Source of the DNA: Stenotrophomonas sp. SAU14A_NAIMI4_8
GTDB taxonomy: Bacteria; Pseudomonadota; Gammaproteobacteria; Xanthomonadales; Xanthomonadaceae
Reading direction: 5' to 3'
Length of the DNA: 64,000 bases
Assembly (NCBI RefSeq): GCF_003086695.1
Contig: NZ_CP025999.1
Span: 3,184,199-3,248,198 of the forward strand
The notes under the pieces: generated by a model
Told to the model about the DNA's origin: nothing
Databases searched by the model: none
What the model saw: the letters and a program-made list of their open reading frames with translations, nothing else
Position numbers and translations under genes: made by a program
In this document: piece by piece, positions 17,435 through 29,721 of the stretch
How the letters are laid out: every line of letters begins with the position of its first letter
How positions within the stretch are numbered: the first letter of the stretch is position 1

Positions 17435-19396
17435 GTGAAACACCGCCATCTGCTGCTGGCCTCGGCAATCGCCGCCGCCACGCTGGCCCTGGTTGCCTGC
17501 AAGAAGGAAGCTACCCCCGGTTCTGAAGCCGCCGCCCCCAGCGCGCCGGCCGGGGAAACCGCCGACCAGTTCGTTGCCCGCATCAACGCTGAATACAAGG
17601 CCGCCTACCCCGAGATGACCTCGGCGCAGTGGCTGTCGTCCACCTACATCAACAGCGATTCCGAACGCATCGCCGCCAAGGCCAACGAACGCTCGCTGAC
17701 CCAGCTCAACAGCTGGATCGAACAGGCCGCCAAGTTCGAAGGCCAGCCGATGAGCGAAGACAGCAAGCGCGCCATCCACCTGCTGAAGCTGATGTCGTCG
17801 ATGCCGGCACCGCGCGATGCCGCCAAGCTGGCCCAGCTGACCCAGATCGCCACCCGCATGGAAGGCAGCTACGGCGCCGGCAAGTACTGCACCGACGCCA
17901 ACGATCCGGCCTCCTGCCGCCAGCTGGGCGACCTGGAACAGGTGCTGTCGCGCAGCCGCGACTATGACAAGCAACTGGACGCCTGGCAGGGCTGGCACAG
18001 CACCACCAAGGGCATGCGCGGCGACTACCAGCAGTTCGTCAGCCTGGTGAACGAAGGCGCCAAGGGCATGGGCTTCAGCGATGCCGGGCAGATGTGGCGC
18101 AGCGGCTACGACATGCCGCCTGAGCAGATCGGGCCGGAAACCGACCGCCTGTGGGAACAGGTCAAGCCGATGTACGAGCAGCTGCACTGCTACACCCGCG
18201 GCAAGCTGGACAAGACCTATGGCAAGGACAAGGCCGAAGTGGGCAACGGCCTGATCGCCGCGCACCTGCTGGGCAACATGTGGCAGCAGGACTGGTCGAA
18301 CCTGTGGGACCAGCTGGAGCCCTACCCCGGTGCCGGCAGCCTGGACATCACCGCCGCGCTGGAAAAGCAGTACCAGACCAACCTGAGCGCGGCGCTGGAC
18401 AAGGCCGGCAAGGACGCCGACGTGACCGCGCGCTACAAGGCACAGCGTGAAGCCGAGCTGCGCACCGCACGGCAGATGACCGAACGTGCCCAGGACTTCT
18501 ACGTCTCGCTGGGCATGCCTTCGCTGCCGCAGTCGTACTGGGACAAGACCCAGTTCATCAAGCCCGACGACCGCGACGTGGTCTGCCATGCCAGTGCCTG
18601 GGACATGAACATGGAAGGCGACGTGCGCACCAAGATGTGCATCAAGCCCAACGAAGAAAACTTCACCACCATCTACCACGAGCTGGGCCACATCTATTAC
18701 GACCTGGCCTACAACCCGCTGCCGCCGCTGTTCCAGGGCGGTGCCAACGATGGCTTCCATGAAGCGATCGGCGACACAATCGTGCTGGCGATGACGCCCA
18801 AGTACCTCAGCTCGATCGGCCTGGTCGATGCCCCGACCGAAAGCCGCGAAGCGGTGATCAACAACCAGATGCGCATGGCGCTGTCGGGCGTTTCGTTCCT
18901 GCCGTTCGGCCTGATGATTGATCGTTGGCGCTGGGGTGTGTTTGATGGTTCGATCACCCCGGACAACTACAACAAGGCCTGGTGGGACCTGAAGGCCAAG
19001 TACCAGGGCGTGGCTCCGGCCAGCGCGCGCGGCGAGGAGTTCTTCGATCCGGGCGCGAAGTACCACGTGCCGGGCAACACCCCGTACACCCGCTACTTCC
19101 TGGCCCGCATCCTGCAGTTCCAGTTCTACAAGGGCCTGTGCGATGCGGCTGGCTACAAGGGCCCGCTGCATGAGTGCACCTTCTACGGCAACAAGGAAGC
19201 CGGGCAGAAGTACTGGGCGATGCTGAGCAAGGGCGCCAGCCAGCCGTGGCAGGCCACGCTGAAGGAGCTGACCGGCAGCGACAAGCTCGACGCCGGCCCG
19301 ATGATCGAGTACTTCACCCCGGTCAACGAGTGGCTGAAGCAGCAGAACGAAGGCCAGATGTGCGGCTGGCAGGCCAGCGCGGCACCGGCGAAGTAA
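17435..19396 (+). CDS. Peptidase M2 (ACE-like dipeptidyl carboxypeptidase) lipoprotein
   Basis: Zinc dicarboxypeptidase of the angiotensin-converting-enzyme family, 653 aa. The N-terminus is a lipoprotein signal (MKHRHLLLASAIAAATLALVAC, lipobox LVAC), so the enzyme is probably anchored in the envelope facing the periplasm. The zinc site is H415-E-L-G-H419 (IYHELGHIYYDL) with the third ligand E443 in GFHEAIGD. Other family blocks are DMNMEGDVRTKMC and YTRYFLARILQFQFY. Length matches single-domain bacterial ACE homologues such as the Xanthomonas enzyme. Translation starts at GTG 17435, because AAGGA lies six bases upstream. A bidirectional terminator follows the stop. Confidence 0.93.
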   Translation: MKHRHLLLASAIAAATLALVACKKEATPGSEAAAPSAPAGETADQFVARINAEYKAAYPEMTSAQWLSSTYINSDSERIAAKANERSLTQLNSWIEQAAKFEGQPMSEDSKRAIHLLKLMSSMPAPRDAAKLAQLTQIATRMEGSYGAGKYCTDANDPASCRQLGDLEQVLSRSRDYDKQLDAWQGWHSTTKGMRGDYQQFVSLVNEGAKGMGFSDAGQMWRSGYDMPPEQIGPETDRLWEQVKPMYEQLHCYTRGKLDKTYGKDKAEVGNGLIAAHLLGNMWQQDWSNLWDQLEPYPGAGSLDITAALEKQYQTNLSAALDKAGKDADVTARYKAQREAELRTARQMTERAQDFYVSLGMPSLPQSYWDKTQFIKPDDRDVVCHASAWDMNMEGDVRTKMCIKPNEENFTTIYHELGHIYYDLAYNPLPPLFQGGANDGFHEAIGDTIVLAMTPKYLSSIGLVDAPTESREAVINNQMRMALSGVSFLPFGLMIDRWRWGVFDGSITPDNYNKAWWDLKAKYQGVAPASARGEEFFDPGAKYHVPGNTPYTRYFLARILQFQFYKGLCDAAGYKGPLHECTFYGNKEAGQKYWAMLSKGASQPWQATLKELTGSDKLDAGPMIEYFTPVNEWLKQQNEGQMCGWQASAAPAK

Positions 19397-19401
19397 AACG
19401 G

Positions 19402-19433
19402 AAAGGGGCGGATCCGCGAGGATCCGCCCCTTT
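19402..19433. terminator. Bidirectional intrinsic terminator
   Basis: AAAGGGGCGGATCC, loop GCGA, GGATCCGCCCCTTT, with A and T tracts on both sides. It lies just after the M2 peptidase stop and before the convergent small gene, so it can serve both transcripts. A SMAG palindrome (19440-19462, minus strand, GCCGGGCATGGCCCGGC) follows directly. Confidence 0.85.
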
Positions 19434-19474
19434 CATTCTCGCCGGGCATGGCCCGGCGCTACCGCAATGCACGA

Positions 19475-19867
19475 TCAGCTGTCCTTCTTCGCCGCCATCA
19501 CCGCGGCCAGCTCGGCCTTGAACTCATCGAAGGTCAGCCCCTTCTCCTGCACTTCGGCCTGCGCCGCATCGCGCAGCGCATCGGAATAGATCAGGCGCAC
19601 CGGCGTGCCATTGCGCTCGTGCAGCTCACCGGCCTGCATGATCATGGCCAGCACGTGCGCGGCGCTGTGGGTCTGGCCGGCAATGCGGCCATCCATGCCC
19701 AGCACCCATTCGCCATCGCGGCGGACCACACCGGCCAGCAGGGCACGCTGCGGATCGCGCAGTTCGGCATGCGGTTCGACCGGCGAAGCGGTGGCCGCCG
19801 CCTTGTTGGCAGCCTGCTTTTCCTGGCGGCGACGCTGGTCGCGGCGGATCTTGGACGTGGTGGACAT
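19475..19867 (-). CDS. Small protein of unknown function
   Basis: A 130-aa, charged, probably cytoplasmic protein. The first 25 residues are strongly basic (MSTTSKIRRDQRRRQEKQAANK), which could bind nucleic acid. The middle (ELRDPQRALLAGVVRRDGEWVLGMDGRIAGQTHSAAHVLAMIMQAGELHERNGTPVRLIYSD) looks like a compact mixed alpha/beta domain. No family is recognised. ATG 19867 is used; 19888 would add seven residues. Codon use and GC match the neighbours. It is 61 bases from the exporter gene on the same strand and may be transcribed with it. Confidence 0.6.
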   Translation of the reverse strand: MSTTSKIRRDQRRRQEKQAANKAAATASPVEPHAELRDPQRALLAGVVRRDGEWVLGMDGRIAGQTHSAAHVLAMIMQAGELHERNGTPVRLIYSDALRDAAQAEVQEKGLTFDEFKAELAAVMAAKKDS

Positions 19868-19927
19868 GGGGGTCGTATCGAACAGCAAGGGGGCGCAAGA
19901 ATAACCCAGCCCGGCCGCCGCGCCGCT

Positions 19928-21166
19928 TCACGCCAGCGGCGGCTGCTCCTGGACAGGGGCCTGCAGGGCGCGCTGGCGCATGTGTTCCCAGTACCAGAAC
20001 ACGAAGCCGGCGGCGAAGAAACCGGCCTGGCCCAGCGCCAGGTGCAGGGGGCTGGCACTGAGCAGCGGCGAGACCACGCCGGCCACCACGGTGCTGATCA
20101 TCAGCTGCACGAAGGCCTGCAGCGACGAGGCCAGGCCGCGCTGGTGCGGGTACATGTCCAGCACCGCCAGGGCCAGGATCGGGAAGATCAGCGCCATGCC
20201 GGTGCCGCCCACGAAGATCGGCAGCACCGCCCAAGGCAGGGCCAGCTGCGGCGCCAGCGCCACGTAGCTGATGTTCAGCAGTGCCGACAGCGCGCACAGG
20301 GTGAAACCGATGCTGATCTGGCGGGTCGGCAGGGTACGCCCGGCCATGCGCCCGGACAGGAACGAGCCCAGGGTCATGCCGCCAATGGTGGGAATGAACA
20401 ACCAGGCAAAGCCGCCTTCGCCCAGGTGCAGGTGCTGCATCACGAACACCGGTGCAGAGGCGATGTACAGGAAAATGCCACCGAAGTTGATGCTGCCGGC
20501 CAGCGCCAGGCGCAGGAAGCGCGGGTTGAAGCCGATGCGCACGTAGTCACGCAGCAGGCCGCGCGGTGACAGCGGCACGCGGGCTTCCACGGGGTGGGTT
20601 TCGGGCAGGAAACGCGCCGTGGCCACCAGCAGCAGCAGCGAGAACACCACCAGGAACCAGAAGATCAGCGGCCAGCCGGCGCCGCTGAGCAGGATCCAGC
20701 CGCCGATGATCGGTGCGATGGCCGGGGCGATGCCGAACAGCATGGACACCTGGCTCATCAGCCGCTGCGCGTCATGGCCGTGGTACAGATCGCGGATGAC
20801 CGCGCGGCCGACGATCATGCCCACGCCGGCCGACAGGCCCTGTACGGCGCGGAACACCAGCAGCGTGCTCAGATCGGTGGACAGCGCGCAGCCCACCGAG
20901 GCGCCGACGAACACCACCAGCCCGCCCAGGATCACCCGCTTGCGCCCCCAGGCGTCGGACAGCGGGCCGTGGGCCAGGCTCATCAGGCCGTAGAACAGCA
21001 GGTACACGCTGATGGTCTGCTGCACCGCCACTTCATCCACGGCCAGGCGCTGGGCCAGCTGCGGGAAGGCCGGGAAGATGGTGTCGATGGAGAACGGGCC
21101 GAACATGGCCAGGCCGGCCAGCAGCAGGGCCATGCGACGGGTGGAGGGTGCAACGGCGGCGGTCAT
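19928..21166 (-). CDS. Bcr/CflA-type multidrug efflux MFS transporter
   Basis: Proton-driven exporter of the major facilitator superfamily, 412 aa, with 12 predicted membrane segments. The Bcr/CflA signature is clear: the first segment ends FGPFSIDTIFPAFPQLAQ, motif A is GPLSDAWGRKRVILGG after segment 2, and the segment 4 region reads RAVQGLSAGVGMIVGRAVIRDLYHG. E. coli Bcr exports bicyclomycin and sulfonamides; the substrate here is unknown. The start at 21166 (MTAAVAPSTRRMALLLAGLAMFG) places the first membrane segment correctly; longer reading frames upstream lack support. It is divergent from the gcvP leader. Confidence 0.9.
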   Translation of the reverse strand: MTAAVAPSTRRMALLLAGLAMFGPFSIDTIFPAFPQLAQRLAVDEVAVQQTISVYLLFYGLMSLAHGPLSDAWGRKRVILGGLVVFVGASVGCALSTDLSTLLVFRAVQGLSAGVGMIVGRAVIRDLYHGHDAQRLMSQVSMLFGIAPAIAPIIGGWILLSGAGWPLIFWFLVVFSLLLLVATARFLPETHPVEARVPLSPRGLLRDYVRIGFNPRFLRLALAGSINFGGIFLYIASAPVFVMQHLHLGEGGFAWLFIPTIGGMTLGSFLSGRMAGRTLPTRQISIGFTLCALSALLNISYVALAPQLALPWAVLPIFVGGTGMALIFPILALAVLDMYPHQRGLASSLQAFVQLMISTVVAGVVSPLLSASPLHLALGQAGFFAAGFVFWYWEHMRQRALQAPVQEQPPLA

Positions 21167-21378
21167 CGGCGGGCGTCCGGCAGGGCCGTGCGCAGCATGC
21201 ACGGCAGGCGCCGCTTCCCCGTGGCAGGGACGGCGCCAGATGAATACGAGAGTCCACCCATGATAGGCGCCCCGGCCTGCCGACGCCATGGAGGAACGCG
21301 GCCACGCAGGGTCCGGGCCATCCTCCATTCAGCCCCGTCAATGCGGCCGCGCCCCACTGCGCCGGTCCGGCAACCGGC

Positions 21379-21384
21379 TATAAT
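21379..21384 (+). promoter_or_regulatory. -10 box of the gcvP promoter
   Basis: A perfect TATAAT lies about 12-15 bases ahead of the first riboswitch aptamer. No good -35 hexamer is seen at the expected spacing. Placement next to the aptamer makes this the probable gcvP promoter. Confidence 0.6.
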
Positions 21385-21395
21385 CGGCGGGCAAC

Positions 21396-21564
21396 ACGGT
21401 GGGAGAAGCGGAACACCGCTGCCGAAGGCGCAACGCCCGTAATCGCTCAGGCCCGATACCACCCGTAACACAACTCTGGAGAGACCGGTTCGATCCGGCG
21501 CCGAAGGGGCACGAAGCTGCGGTTTTCCGCGCTTTTAAACTCTCAGGCAAAAGGACAGAGGGGC
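21396..21564 (+). ncRNA. Tandem glycine riboswitch
   Basis: Two glycine aptamers in series in the gcvP leader. Aptamer 1: GGGAGAAGCGG..., GCCGAAGGCGCAA, CTCAGGCCCGATACCACC. Aptamer 2: CTCTGGAGAGACC, GCCGAAGGGGCACGAAG, AACTCTCAGGCAAAAGGACAGAG. The paired GCCGAAGG cores and the CTCAGGC / CTCAGGCAAAAGGACAGAG segments are the family hallmarks. Glycine binding normally turns on glycine-cleavage genes. A GC hairpin (CCGCCGACCGGCGG, about 21573-21588) follows without a T tract, so control may act on translation rather than termination. Confidence 0.95.
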
Positions 21565-21630
21565 GCCCCGCAGACCGCCGACCGGCGGCTTGTGCCCGTG
21601 CGTGTGCCCTTCCCTGACGGATCCTTCGCC

Positions 21631-24498
<2,868 letters not shown>

Positions 24499-24503
24499 TC
24501 GAC

Positions 24504-24530
24504 AAACGGCCCGCGCAAGCGGGCCGTTTT
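24504..24530 (+). terminator. gcvP terminator (first copy)
   Basis: AAACGGCCCGC, loop GCAA, GCGGGCCGTTTT just after the gcvP stop. A second copy of the same hairpin lies at 24701-24725, part of a local duplication. Confidence 0.85.
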
Positions 24531-24535
24531 CGTTT

Positions 24536-24691
24536 GCATCCACGCATGGCGTGGATCTACTGCCGGCATCCTGGAGTAGATCCACGCCATGCGTGGATGC
24601 CGTGGACTCACGGGCCCGGCATCTGCCCCAGGCTCAACTGCCACGACACGCCGAAGCGGTGCTGCACGTAGAGTCGAGCTTGCTCGACTGC
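24536..24691. repeat. SMAG palindromes (inverted pair plus single) around a duplicated gene tail
   Basis: Inverted pair at 24536-24560 (minus) and 24576-24600 (plus), both of the GTAGATCCACGC type, and a GTAGAGTCGAGC-type palindrome at 24668-24691. They bracket the 59-base duplicate of the VOC gene end (24609-24667). Confidence 0.85.
24609..24667 (-). pseudogene. Duplicated 3' tail of the VOC gene
   Basis: These 59 bases match 24791-24849, the end of the intact gene, at 57 positions. On the minus strand they encode QHRFGVSWQLSLGQMPGP and a stop. Nothing upstream belongs to the gene, so this is a remnant. A second copy of the gcvP terminator (24701-24725) lies between the remnant and the intact gene, so terminator and gene tail were duplicated together. 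Confidence 0.8.
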
Positions 24692-24789
24692 TTCACCGCG
24701 AACGGCCCGCGCAAGCGGGCCGTTTGTTGAAGGGCGTGTGGACCAAGGTCCACACCCACAAGGATCGGTCCACACCCACAATAATCCGA

Positions 24790-25200
24790 TCACGGGTCCG
24801 GCATCTGCCCCAGGCTCAACTGCCACGACACGCCGAAGCGGTCCTGCACCCAGCCATAGCGGTTGCTGAAATCGTAATCGCCCACCGGCATCAGCCAGTG
24901 CCCGCCCTCGCCCAGCGCCCGCGCCGCGCGCTCGAACTGCTCGGCGCCGGAACATTCCACGAACAGCGAAATCGACGGGCTGAAGGTGAAATCGTGCACA
25001 TCCAGGCTGTCGAAGCACAGGTAGTGGGTGCCACCCAGCAGGAAGATCGCCTGCCGCACCTGCCCCGGCACGCCCGCGCCGGCGCCTTCGGGATGGCGCT
25101 GCAGGGCCAGCAGGCGGAAATCGGCGAAGGCTTCGGCGTACAGCGCCAGGGCGGCCTCGGCCTGGCCGGTGAACATCAGGAAAGGACGGCTGCGCAGCAT
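24790..25200 (-). CDS. PhnB-like VOC family protein
   Basis: A 136-aa VOC-fold protein of the PhnB / 3-demethylubiquinone methyltransferase-like group (MLRSRPFLMFTGQAEAALALYAEAF at the start, ISLFVECSGAEQFERAARALGEGGHWLMPVGDYDFSNRYGWVQDRFGVSWQL in the second half). Members are usually dimers; biochemical function is mostly unknown, and the methyltransferase name is not evidence of that activity. The ATG at 25200 fits the domain. The 3' end has been duplicated 182 bases downstream (see 24609-24667). A GTAG palindrome (25277-25299) lies upstream. Confidence 0.85.
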   Translation of the reverse strand: MLRSRPFLMFTGQAEAALALYAEAFADFRLLALQRHPEGAGAGVPGQVRQAIFLLGGTHYLCFDSLDVHDFTFSPSISLFVECSGAEQFERAARALGEGGHWLMPVGDYDFSNRYGWVQDRFGVSWQLSLGQMPDP

Positions 25201-25320
25201 GCGGTGCTCCTGTTCGACGGGTCGCTCAGGACCCAGACCATCAGGATCGCACCGCAGATGTAGGCACCATGTATCGGTAGCGCCGGGCCACGCCCGGCGG
25301 CCTCGATGCGAAGGCGGCGG

Positions 25321-26691
25321 TCAGGCCTCGCGCAGGCGCCGTGCGATCGCGCTGCCGGCCGCGATGGTCGCCGTCAGCGCCACCATGGACAGGAACTGCA
25401 GGCGAGTCTGCGCTTCGCTGAGCAACAGGCCGAAGATCAGCGCCAGGATGGCCAGCGCACACACCGTCAGCCACGGGAAACCGGCCATGCGGAACGGCAG
25501 GCGCGTGCCCAGGCGGTCGGCGCGGCGGCGCAGCACCAGCTGCGAGACCAGCGACAGCGTCCACACCAGCAGGCAGGTGGAGCCGACGATGTTCAGCAGC
25601 ACCGGCAGCACCTTGTCCGGGAACAGCAGTTCCATGATGGTGGCGGCGAAGCCGAACAGCACGCTGGCCAGCACGGCGATCACCGGCACCTGGCGCGGGT
25701 CGGTCCAGCCCAGCACGGCCGGTGCTTCGCGGCGCTGGGCCAACGAGAAGATCATGCGCGAGGCACCGTACAGGTTGGCATTGAGCGCCGACAGCAGGGC
25801 GATGACTGCGATCAGGGTGATGGCCGTGGCCGCGCCTGGAATGTTGGCGACCTGCAGCACGGCGGCAAACGGCGATTTCAGCGACTCGCTGTTCCACGGC
25901 ACCACCGCGATGATGACGCTGAGCGAACCAATGTAGAACACCAGGATGCGCCAGGCCACGGTACGGATGGCACGGGCGATGCTGCGCTCGGGGTCTTCGG
26001 TTTCCGCGGCGGCCACCGCCACGATCTCGGTGCCGCCAAAGGCGAACACCACCACCAGCAGCGCCGCACCGATGCCGGCCAGGCCCTTGGGCGCGAAGCC
26101 CCCGTGCTGGGTGAAGTTGCTCAGCCCCGGCGAGGTGACCTGCGGCAGCCAGCCCATCAGCAGGGCGATGCCGATGGCGATGAAGGCCAGGATTGCCGCC
26201 ACCTTGAGGATGGCGAACCAGAACTCGAACTCGCCGAAATTCTTCACCCCCAGCAGGTTGATGGCGGTGAAGAACAGCATGAAGGCCAGCGCGGCCATCG
26301 GTACCGGTACTGCGGGCCAGACGGTGGCCAGCAGCCCGGCCGCGCCCACCGCCTCGGCAGCGATCACGATCACCAGCTGCACCCACCACAGCCAGCCCAC
26401 GGTGGCACCGGCAGTGGCTCCCATGGCATCGGCGGCATACACCGAGAACGCACCGCTGGTCGGCTTGGCCGCGGCCATCTCGCCCAGGGCGTTCATCACA
26501 ATGATCACCAGCGCGCCGGCCACCAGGTAGGACACCAGTACCGCCGGCCCGGCCGCCTGCACGCCTACACCGGAGCCCAGGAACAGCCCGGCGCCGATCG
26601 CGCTGCCCAGGCCCATCATGATCAGCTGGCGCGGCTTGAGCGAATGGCCCAGGCGCGAGGTCGAAGCGGTCGAAGAAGGGTTGGCGGGCAT
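25321..26691 (-). CDS. APC-family amino acid permease
   Basis: Secondary amino-acid transporter of the APC superfamily, 456 aa with 12 membrane segments. Segment 1 carries the unwound substrate-binding motif MMGLGSAIGAGLFLGSG, followed by GEMAAAKPTSGAFSVYA and, in segment 6, FAFGGTEIVAVAAAETEDPERSIARAI, typical of the AAT group (GabP, ProY, CycA, AnsP). The exact amino acid cannot be told from sequence. The start at 26691 (MPANPSSTASTSRLGHSLKPRQLIMMG) gives the usual short hydrophilic N-terminus. The gene for a PAS-AraC regulator lies 80 bases upstream on the same strand and may control it. Confidence 0.9.
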   Translation of the reverse strand: MPANPSSTASTSRLGHSLKPRQLIMMGLGSAIGAGLFLGSGVGVQAAGPAVLVSYLVAGALVIIVMNALGEMAAAKPTSGAFSVYAADAMGATAGATVGWLWWVQLVIVIAAEAVGAAGLLATVWPAVPVPMAALAFMLFFTAINLLGVKNFGEFEFWFAILKVAAILAFIAIGIALLMGWLPQVTSPGLSNFTQHGGFAPKGLAGIGAALLVVVFAFGGTEIVAVAAAETEDPERSIARAIRTVAWRILVFYIGSLSVIIAVVPWNSESLKSPFAAVLQVANIPGAATAITLIAVIALLSALNANLYGASRMIFSLAQRREAPAVLGWTDPRQVPVIAVLASVLFGFAATIMELLFPDKVLPVLLNIVGSTCLLVWTLSLVSQLVLRRRADRLGTRLPFRMAGFPWLTVCALAILALIFGLLLSEAQTRLQFLSMVALTATIAAGSAIARRLREA

Positions 26692-26772
26692 CGGCAGGGC
26701 TGGCGGCGGCTACAGGGGCGACACCTTACATTGTCCCCCACCCGGCGGGATAGGCACAGTGCAGCAGGGCGC

Positions 26773-27483
26773 TCAGGCCGGCAGCGGTTCGCCGATGCGG
26801 GCCCGGTAGGCGCGCGGCGAAAAGCCGGTTTCGGCCTTGAATTTGCGGGTGAAGGCGCTCTGGTCGCTGAAACCGCAGGCCTGGCCGATGCAGGCAATGC
26901 TGTCCTGGCCGTGCAGCAGGTGCATGGCCATCTGGATGCGCAGGCGGGTCAGCACCTGCTGCGGGGTCATCTGGAACACCTTGCGGAAGCTGCGCTCGAG
27001 TTTGGACAGCGAGAAGCCGGTGATGTCCAGCAGGGTCTGCATGCGCACGTTTTCGGCGTAGTGCGCGTTCAGATGCGCCAGCGCCAGCCGCAGCTGTTCG
27101 TACTGTGCGCCCAGGCTGTCCTTCTGCCCCAGGTCGCGGGAGATGCCGATCAGCCCCTGGATCTGCCCCTCCACCAGCAGCGGCCGCTTGCAGGTCAGGC
27201 ACCAGCCCGGTTCGCGGTTGGCGAACAGGTGCAGTTCCATCAGGTTCTCGATCACTTCACCGCCCAGCACGCGCGCGTCCTGGTCCACGTAGTCGGCGCT
27301 CAGGCCGGTGGGATAGATCTCGGCGGCGGTGCGCCCGATCACGTCCTTGCGCGCACGCAGCCCCAGCCGCCGCAGCATGGTCTGGTTGACGTGGGTATAG
27401 CGCCCCTGCCGGTCCTTCATGAAGAACAGCACGTCCGGAATGGCGTCGAACAGGGCTTCGATGTCGGTGGGCTCGACTCGCAT
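26773..27483 (-). CDS. PAS-AraC transcriptional regulator
   Basis: A 236-aa regulator joining an N-terminal PAS sensor domain (about 5-115: [35 protein letters not shown]..., [14 protein letters not shown]) to a C-terminal AraC-type DNA-binding domain (about 135-232). The two helix-turn-helix units are [27 protein letters not shown] and [37 protein letters not shown] as the sensor is less common than a cupin in AraC proteins; the ligand is unknown. The start at 27483 is the first Met fitting the PAS domain. It is divergent from the catalase gene with 115 bases between starts, so it could regulate the catalase, the permease, or both; this is inference. Confidence 0.85.
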   Translation of the reverse strand: MRVEPTDIEALFDAIPDVLFFMKDRQGRYTHVNQTMLRRLGLRARKDVIGRTAAEIYPTGLSADYVDQDARVLGGEVIENLMELHLFANREPGWCLTCKRPLLVEGQIQGLIGISRDLGQKDSLGAQYEQLRLALAHLNAHYAENVRMQTLLDITGFSLSKLERSFRKVFQMTPQQVLTRLRIQMAMHLLHGQDSIACIGQACGFSDQSAFTRKFKAETGFSPRAYRARIGEPLPA

Positions 27484-27598
27484 GCGGCAAGCATACCCGA
27501 GCCGGCTTTTGCCCGTACGTTCACCCGCGGCGGACCGTGGGTTAACGGACCGGGCGCGACTGTCATGCCCTGCCCCCTCGTACCCCGGAGACACCCTG

Positions 27599-29698
27599 AT
27601 GGCCGCCAGCAAGCCCACCGGCAAGCGCGCAACCGCCCCGTCGCATAAGACCCAGAACCCGCCGCGCGGCGAGGGTGACGAACTGCACCTGCAGGCCGGT
27701 GGCACGCACCCGGCCATGACCACCGCCCAGGGTATCGCGGTGGCCGACAACCAGAATTCGCTGCGCCAGGGGCCGCGCGGCCCCACCCTGCTGGAGGATT
27801 TCATCCTCCGCGAGAAGATCACCCACTTCGACCATGAGCGCATTCCCGAACGCATCGTGCATGCGCGCGGCACTGCGGCCCATGGCTATTTCCAGTTGAC
27901 CACGTCGCTGGGCAAGTACACCCGCGCCCGCGTGCTCACCGAGGTGGGCGCGAAGACGCCGGTGTTCACCCGTTTTTCCACCGTGGCCGGCGGTGCCGGC
28001 TCGGTCGATACCCCGCGCGATGTGCGCGGCTTCGCGGTGAAGTTCTACACGCCGGAAGGCAACTGGGACCTGGTCGGCAACAACATCCCGGTGTTCTTCA
28101 TCCAGGACGCGATGAAATTCCCCGACCTGGTGCACGCGGTGAAGATGGAGCCGGACCGCGGCTACCCGCAGGCCGGCAGCGCGCACGATACGTTCTGGGA
28201 TTTCATTTCGCTGATGCCCGAATCGATGCACATGATCATGTGGGCGATGAGCGATCGCGCCATTCCGCGGTCGCTGCGCATGATCGAAGGCTTCGGCGTG
28301 CACAGCTTCCGCCTGTTGAACGAGGCCGGCGATTCCACCTTCGTCAAGTTCCACTGGCGGCCGAAGCTGGGCATCCAGTCCACCGTCTGGGACGAAGCGG
28401 TGAAGCTGCAGGCCGCCGACAATGACTTCCACCGTCGCGACCTGTTCGAGGCCATCCAGCGCGGCGACTTCCCCGAATGGGAACTGGCCGTGCAGCTGTT
28501 CAGTGAGGAAGATGCCGAGTCGTTCCCGTTCGACCACCTGGATCCCACCAAGATCATTCCCGAATCGCTGGTGCCGCTGCAGGTGATCGGCCGGATGGTG
28601 CTGGACCGCTGGCCGGACAATTTCTTCGCCGAAACCGAACAGGTGGCGTTCTGCCCGGCCAACGTGCCGCCGGGCATCGACTTCAGCAACGACCCGCTGC
28701 TGCAGGGGCGGTTGTTCTCGTACCTGGATACGCAGTTGATCCGGCTGGGTGGCCCGAACTTCCACCAGATTCCGGTCAATGCGCCCAAATGCCCCTTCGC
28801 CAACCACCAGCGCGACGGACACATGCAGATGCAGGTGCCGAAGGGGCGCGTGGCCTATGACCCCAGTTCGCTGGAGGACGACAGCCCGCGCGAAACGCAG
28901 GCTGGATTCCGCAGCCACGCCACGGCCGACGACGGACGCAAGGGGCGCACCCGTGCGGAAAGCTTCGCTGACCACTACAGCCAGGCGCGGGCGTTCTTCC
29001 GCAGCCTGGAAAAGCCCGAGCAGGCACACCTCGCCTCGTCCCTGGTGTTTGAACTGTCGAAGGTGGAAACGCTGAAGGTGCGCGTGCGCACCGTCAGCCA
29101 CCTGCGCAACATCGATGAGTCGCTGGCCAAACGCGTGGCCGACGGACTGGCGCTGGCAGACCTGCCCGAACCTGCGCCGACCGCAACACCGGCACGCGAC
29201 ATGCCCGCCGTGCCCGAAGTGCGCATCATCGGCCGTACCAAGGACACGCTGCAGGGGCGCTGCATCGGCATCCTGTTCGATGAAGGCTCGGACGCGGGGT
29301 TGATCGCCAGCCTGCGCAAGGCCGCACAGAAGGCCGGCGCCGAGGTGAAGCTGGTCGCGCCGAAGGTAGGCGGTGCGCGCCTGAGCGACGGCAAGGTGCA
29401 GGCCGCCGACGGCCAGTTGGCCGGCACGCCGTCGGTGCTGTTCGATGCGGTGGCGGTGGTGCTCAGCGCTGACGCCGCCAAGGCACTGGTCAAGGAAGCG
29501 GCCGCCATGGAGTTCGTCAGCCACGCCTGGGCCCATCTGAAGGCGATCGCCAGCGATGCGGGCGGCCAGGCGCTGTTGAAGGCCGCGCGCGTGGGCAATG
29601 ACGCCGGCATCGTCGAGGCCGAGGACGCCAAGGGCTTCCTGGCTGTCGCGGCCACCCGCCAATGGGCGCGCGAACCCAAGCTGCGCCTGCTGGCCTGA
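27599..29698 (+). CDS. katE: Large-subunit catalase (HPII type)
   Basis: Monofunctional haem catalase that splits hydrogen peroxide to water and oxygen. 699 aa, the large-subunit clade. The core (about 60-560) has catalytic His88 ([14 protein letters not shown]), Asn161 ([19 protein letters not shown]) and haem-ligand Tyr375 ([17 protein letters not shown]). The C-terminal flavodoxin-like domain begins near [26 protein letters not shown], as in E. coli HPII. The start at 27599 has CCGGAGACACC upstream. It is followed after 23 bases by a small basic protein gene and is divergent from the PAS-AraC regulator. Confidence 0.95.
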   Translation: MAASKPTGKRATAPSHKTQNPPRGEGDELHLQAGGTHPAMTTAQGIAVADNQNSLRQGPRGPTLLEDFILREKITHFDHERIPERIVHARGTAAHGYFQLTTSLGKYTRARVLTEVGAKTPVFTRFSTVAGGAGSVDTPRDVRGFAVKFYTPEGNWDLVGNNIPVFFIQDAMKFPDLVHAVKMEPDRGYPQAGSAHDTFWDFISLMPESMHMIMWAMSDRAIPRSLRMIEGFGVHSFRLLNEAGDSTFVKFHWRPKLGIQSTVWDEAVKLQAADNDFHRRDLFEAIQRGDFPEWELAVQLFSEEDAESFPFDHLDPTKIIPESLVPLQVIGRMVLDRWPDNFFAETEQVAFCPANVPPGIDFSNDPLLQGRLFSYLDTQLIRLGGPNFHQIPVNAPKCPFANHQRDGHMQMQVPKGRVAYDPSSLEDDSPRETQAGFRSHATADDGRKGRTRAESFADHYSQARAFFRSLEKPEQAHLASSLVFELSKVETLKVRVRTVSHLRNIDESLAKRVADGLALADLPEPAPTATPARDMPAVPEVRIIGRTKDTLQGRCIGILFDEGSDAGLIASLRKAAQKAGAEVKLVAPKVGGARLSDGKVQAADGQLAGTPSVLFDAVAVVLSADAAKALVKEAAAMEFVSHAWAHLKAIASDAGGQALLKAARVGNDAGIVEAEDAKGFLAVAATRQWAREPKLRLLA

Positions 29699-29721
29699 AT
29701 CTTCCTTCCCGGAGAAACGAC

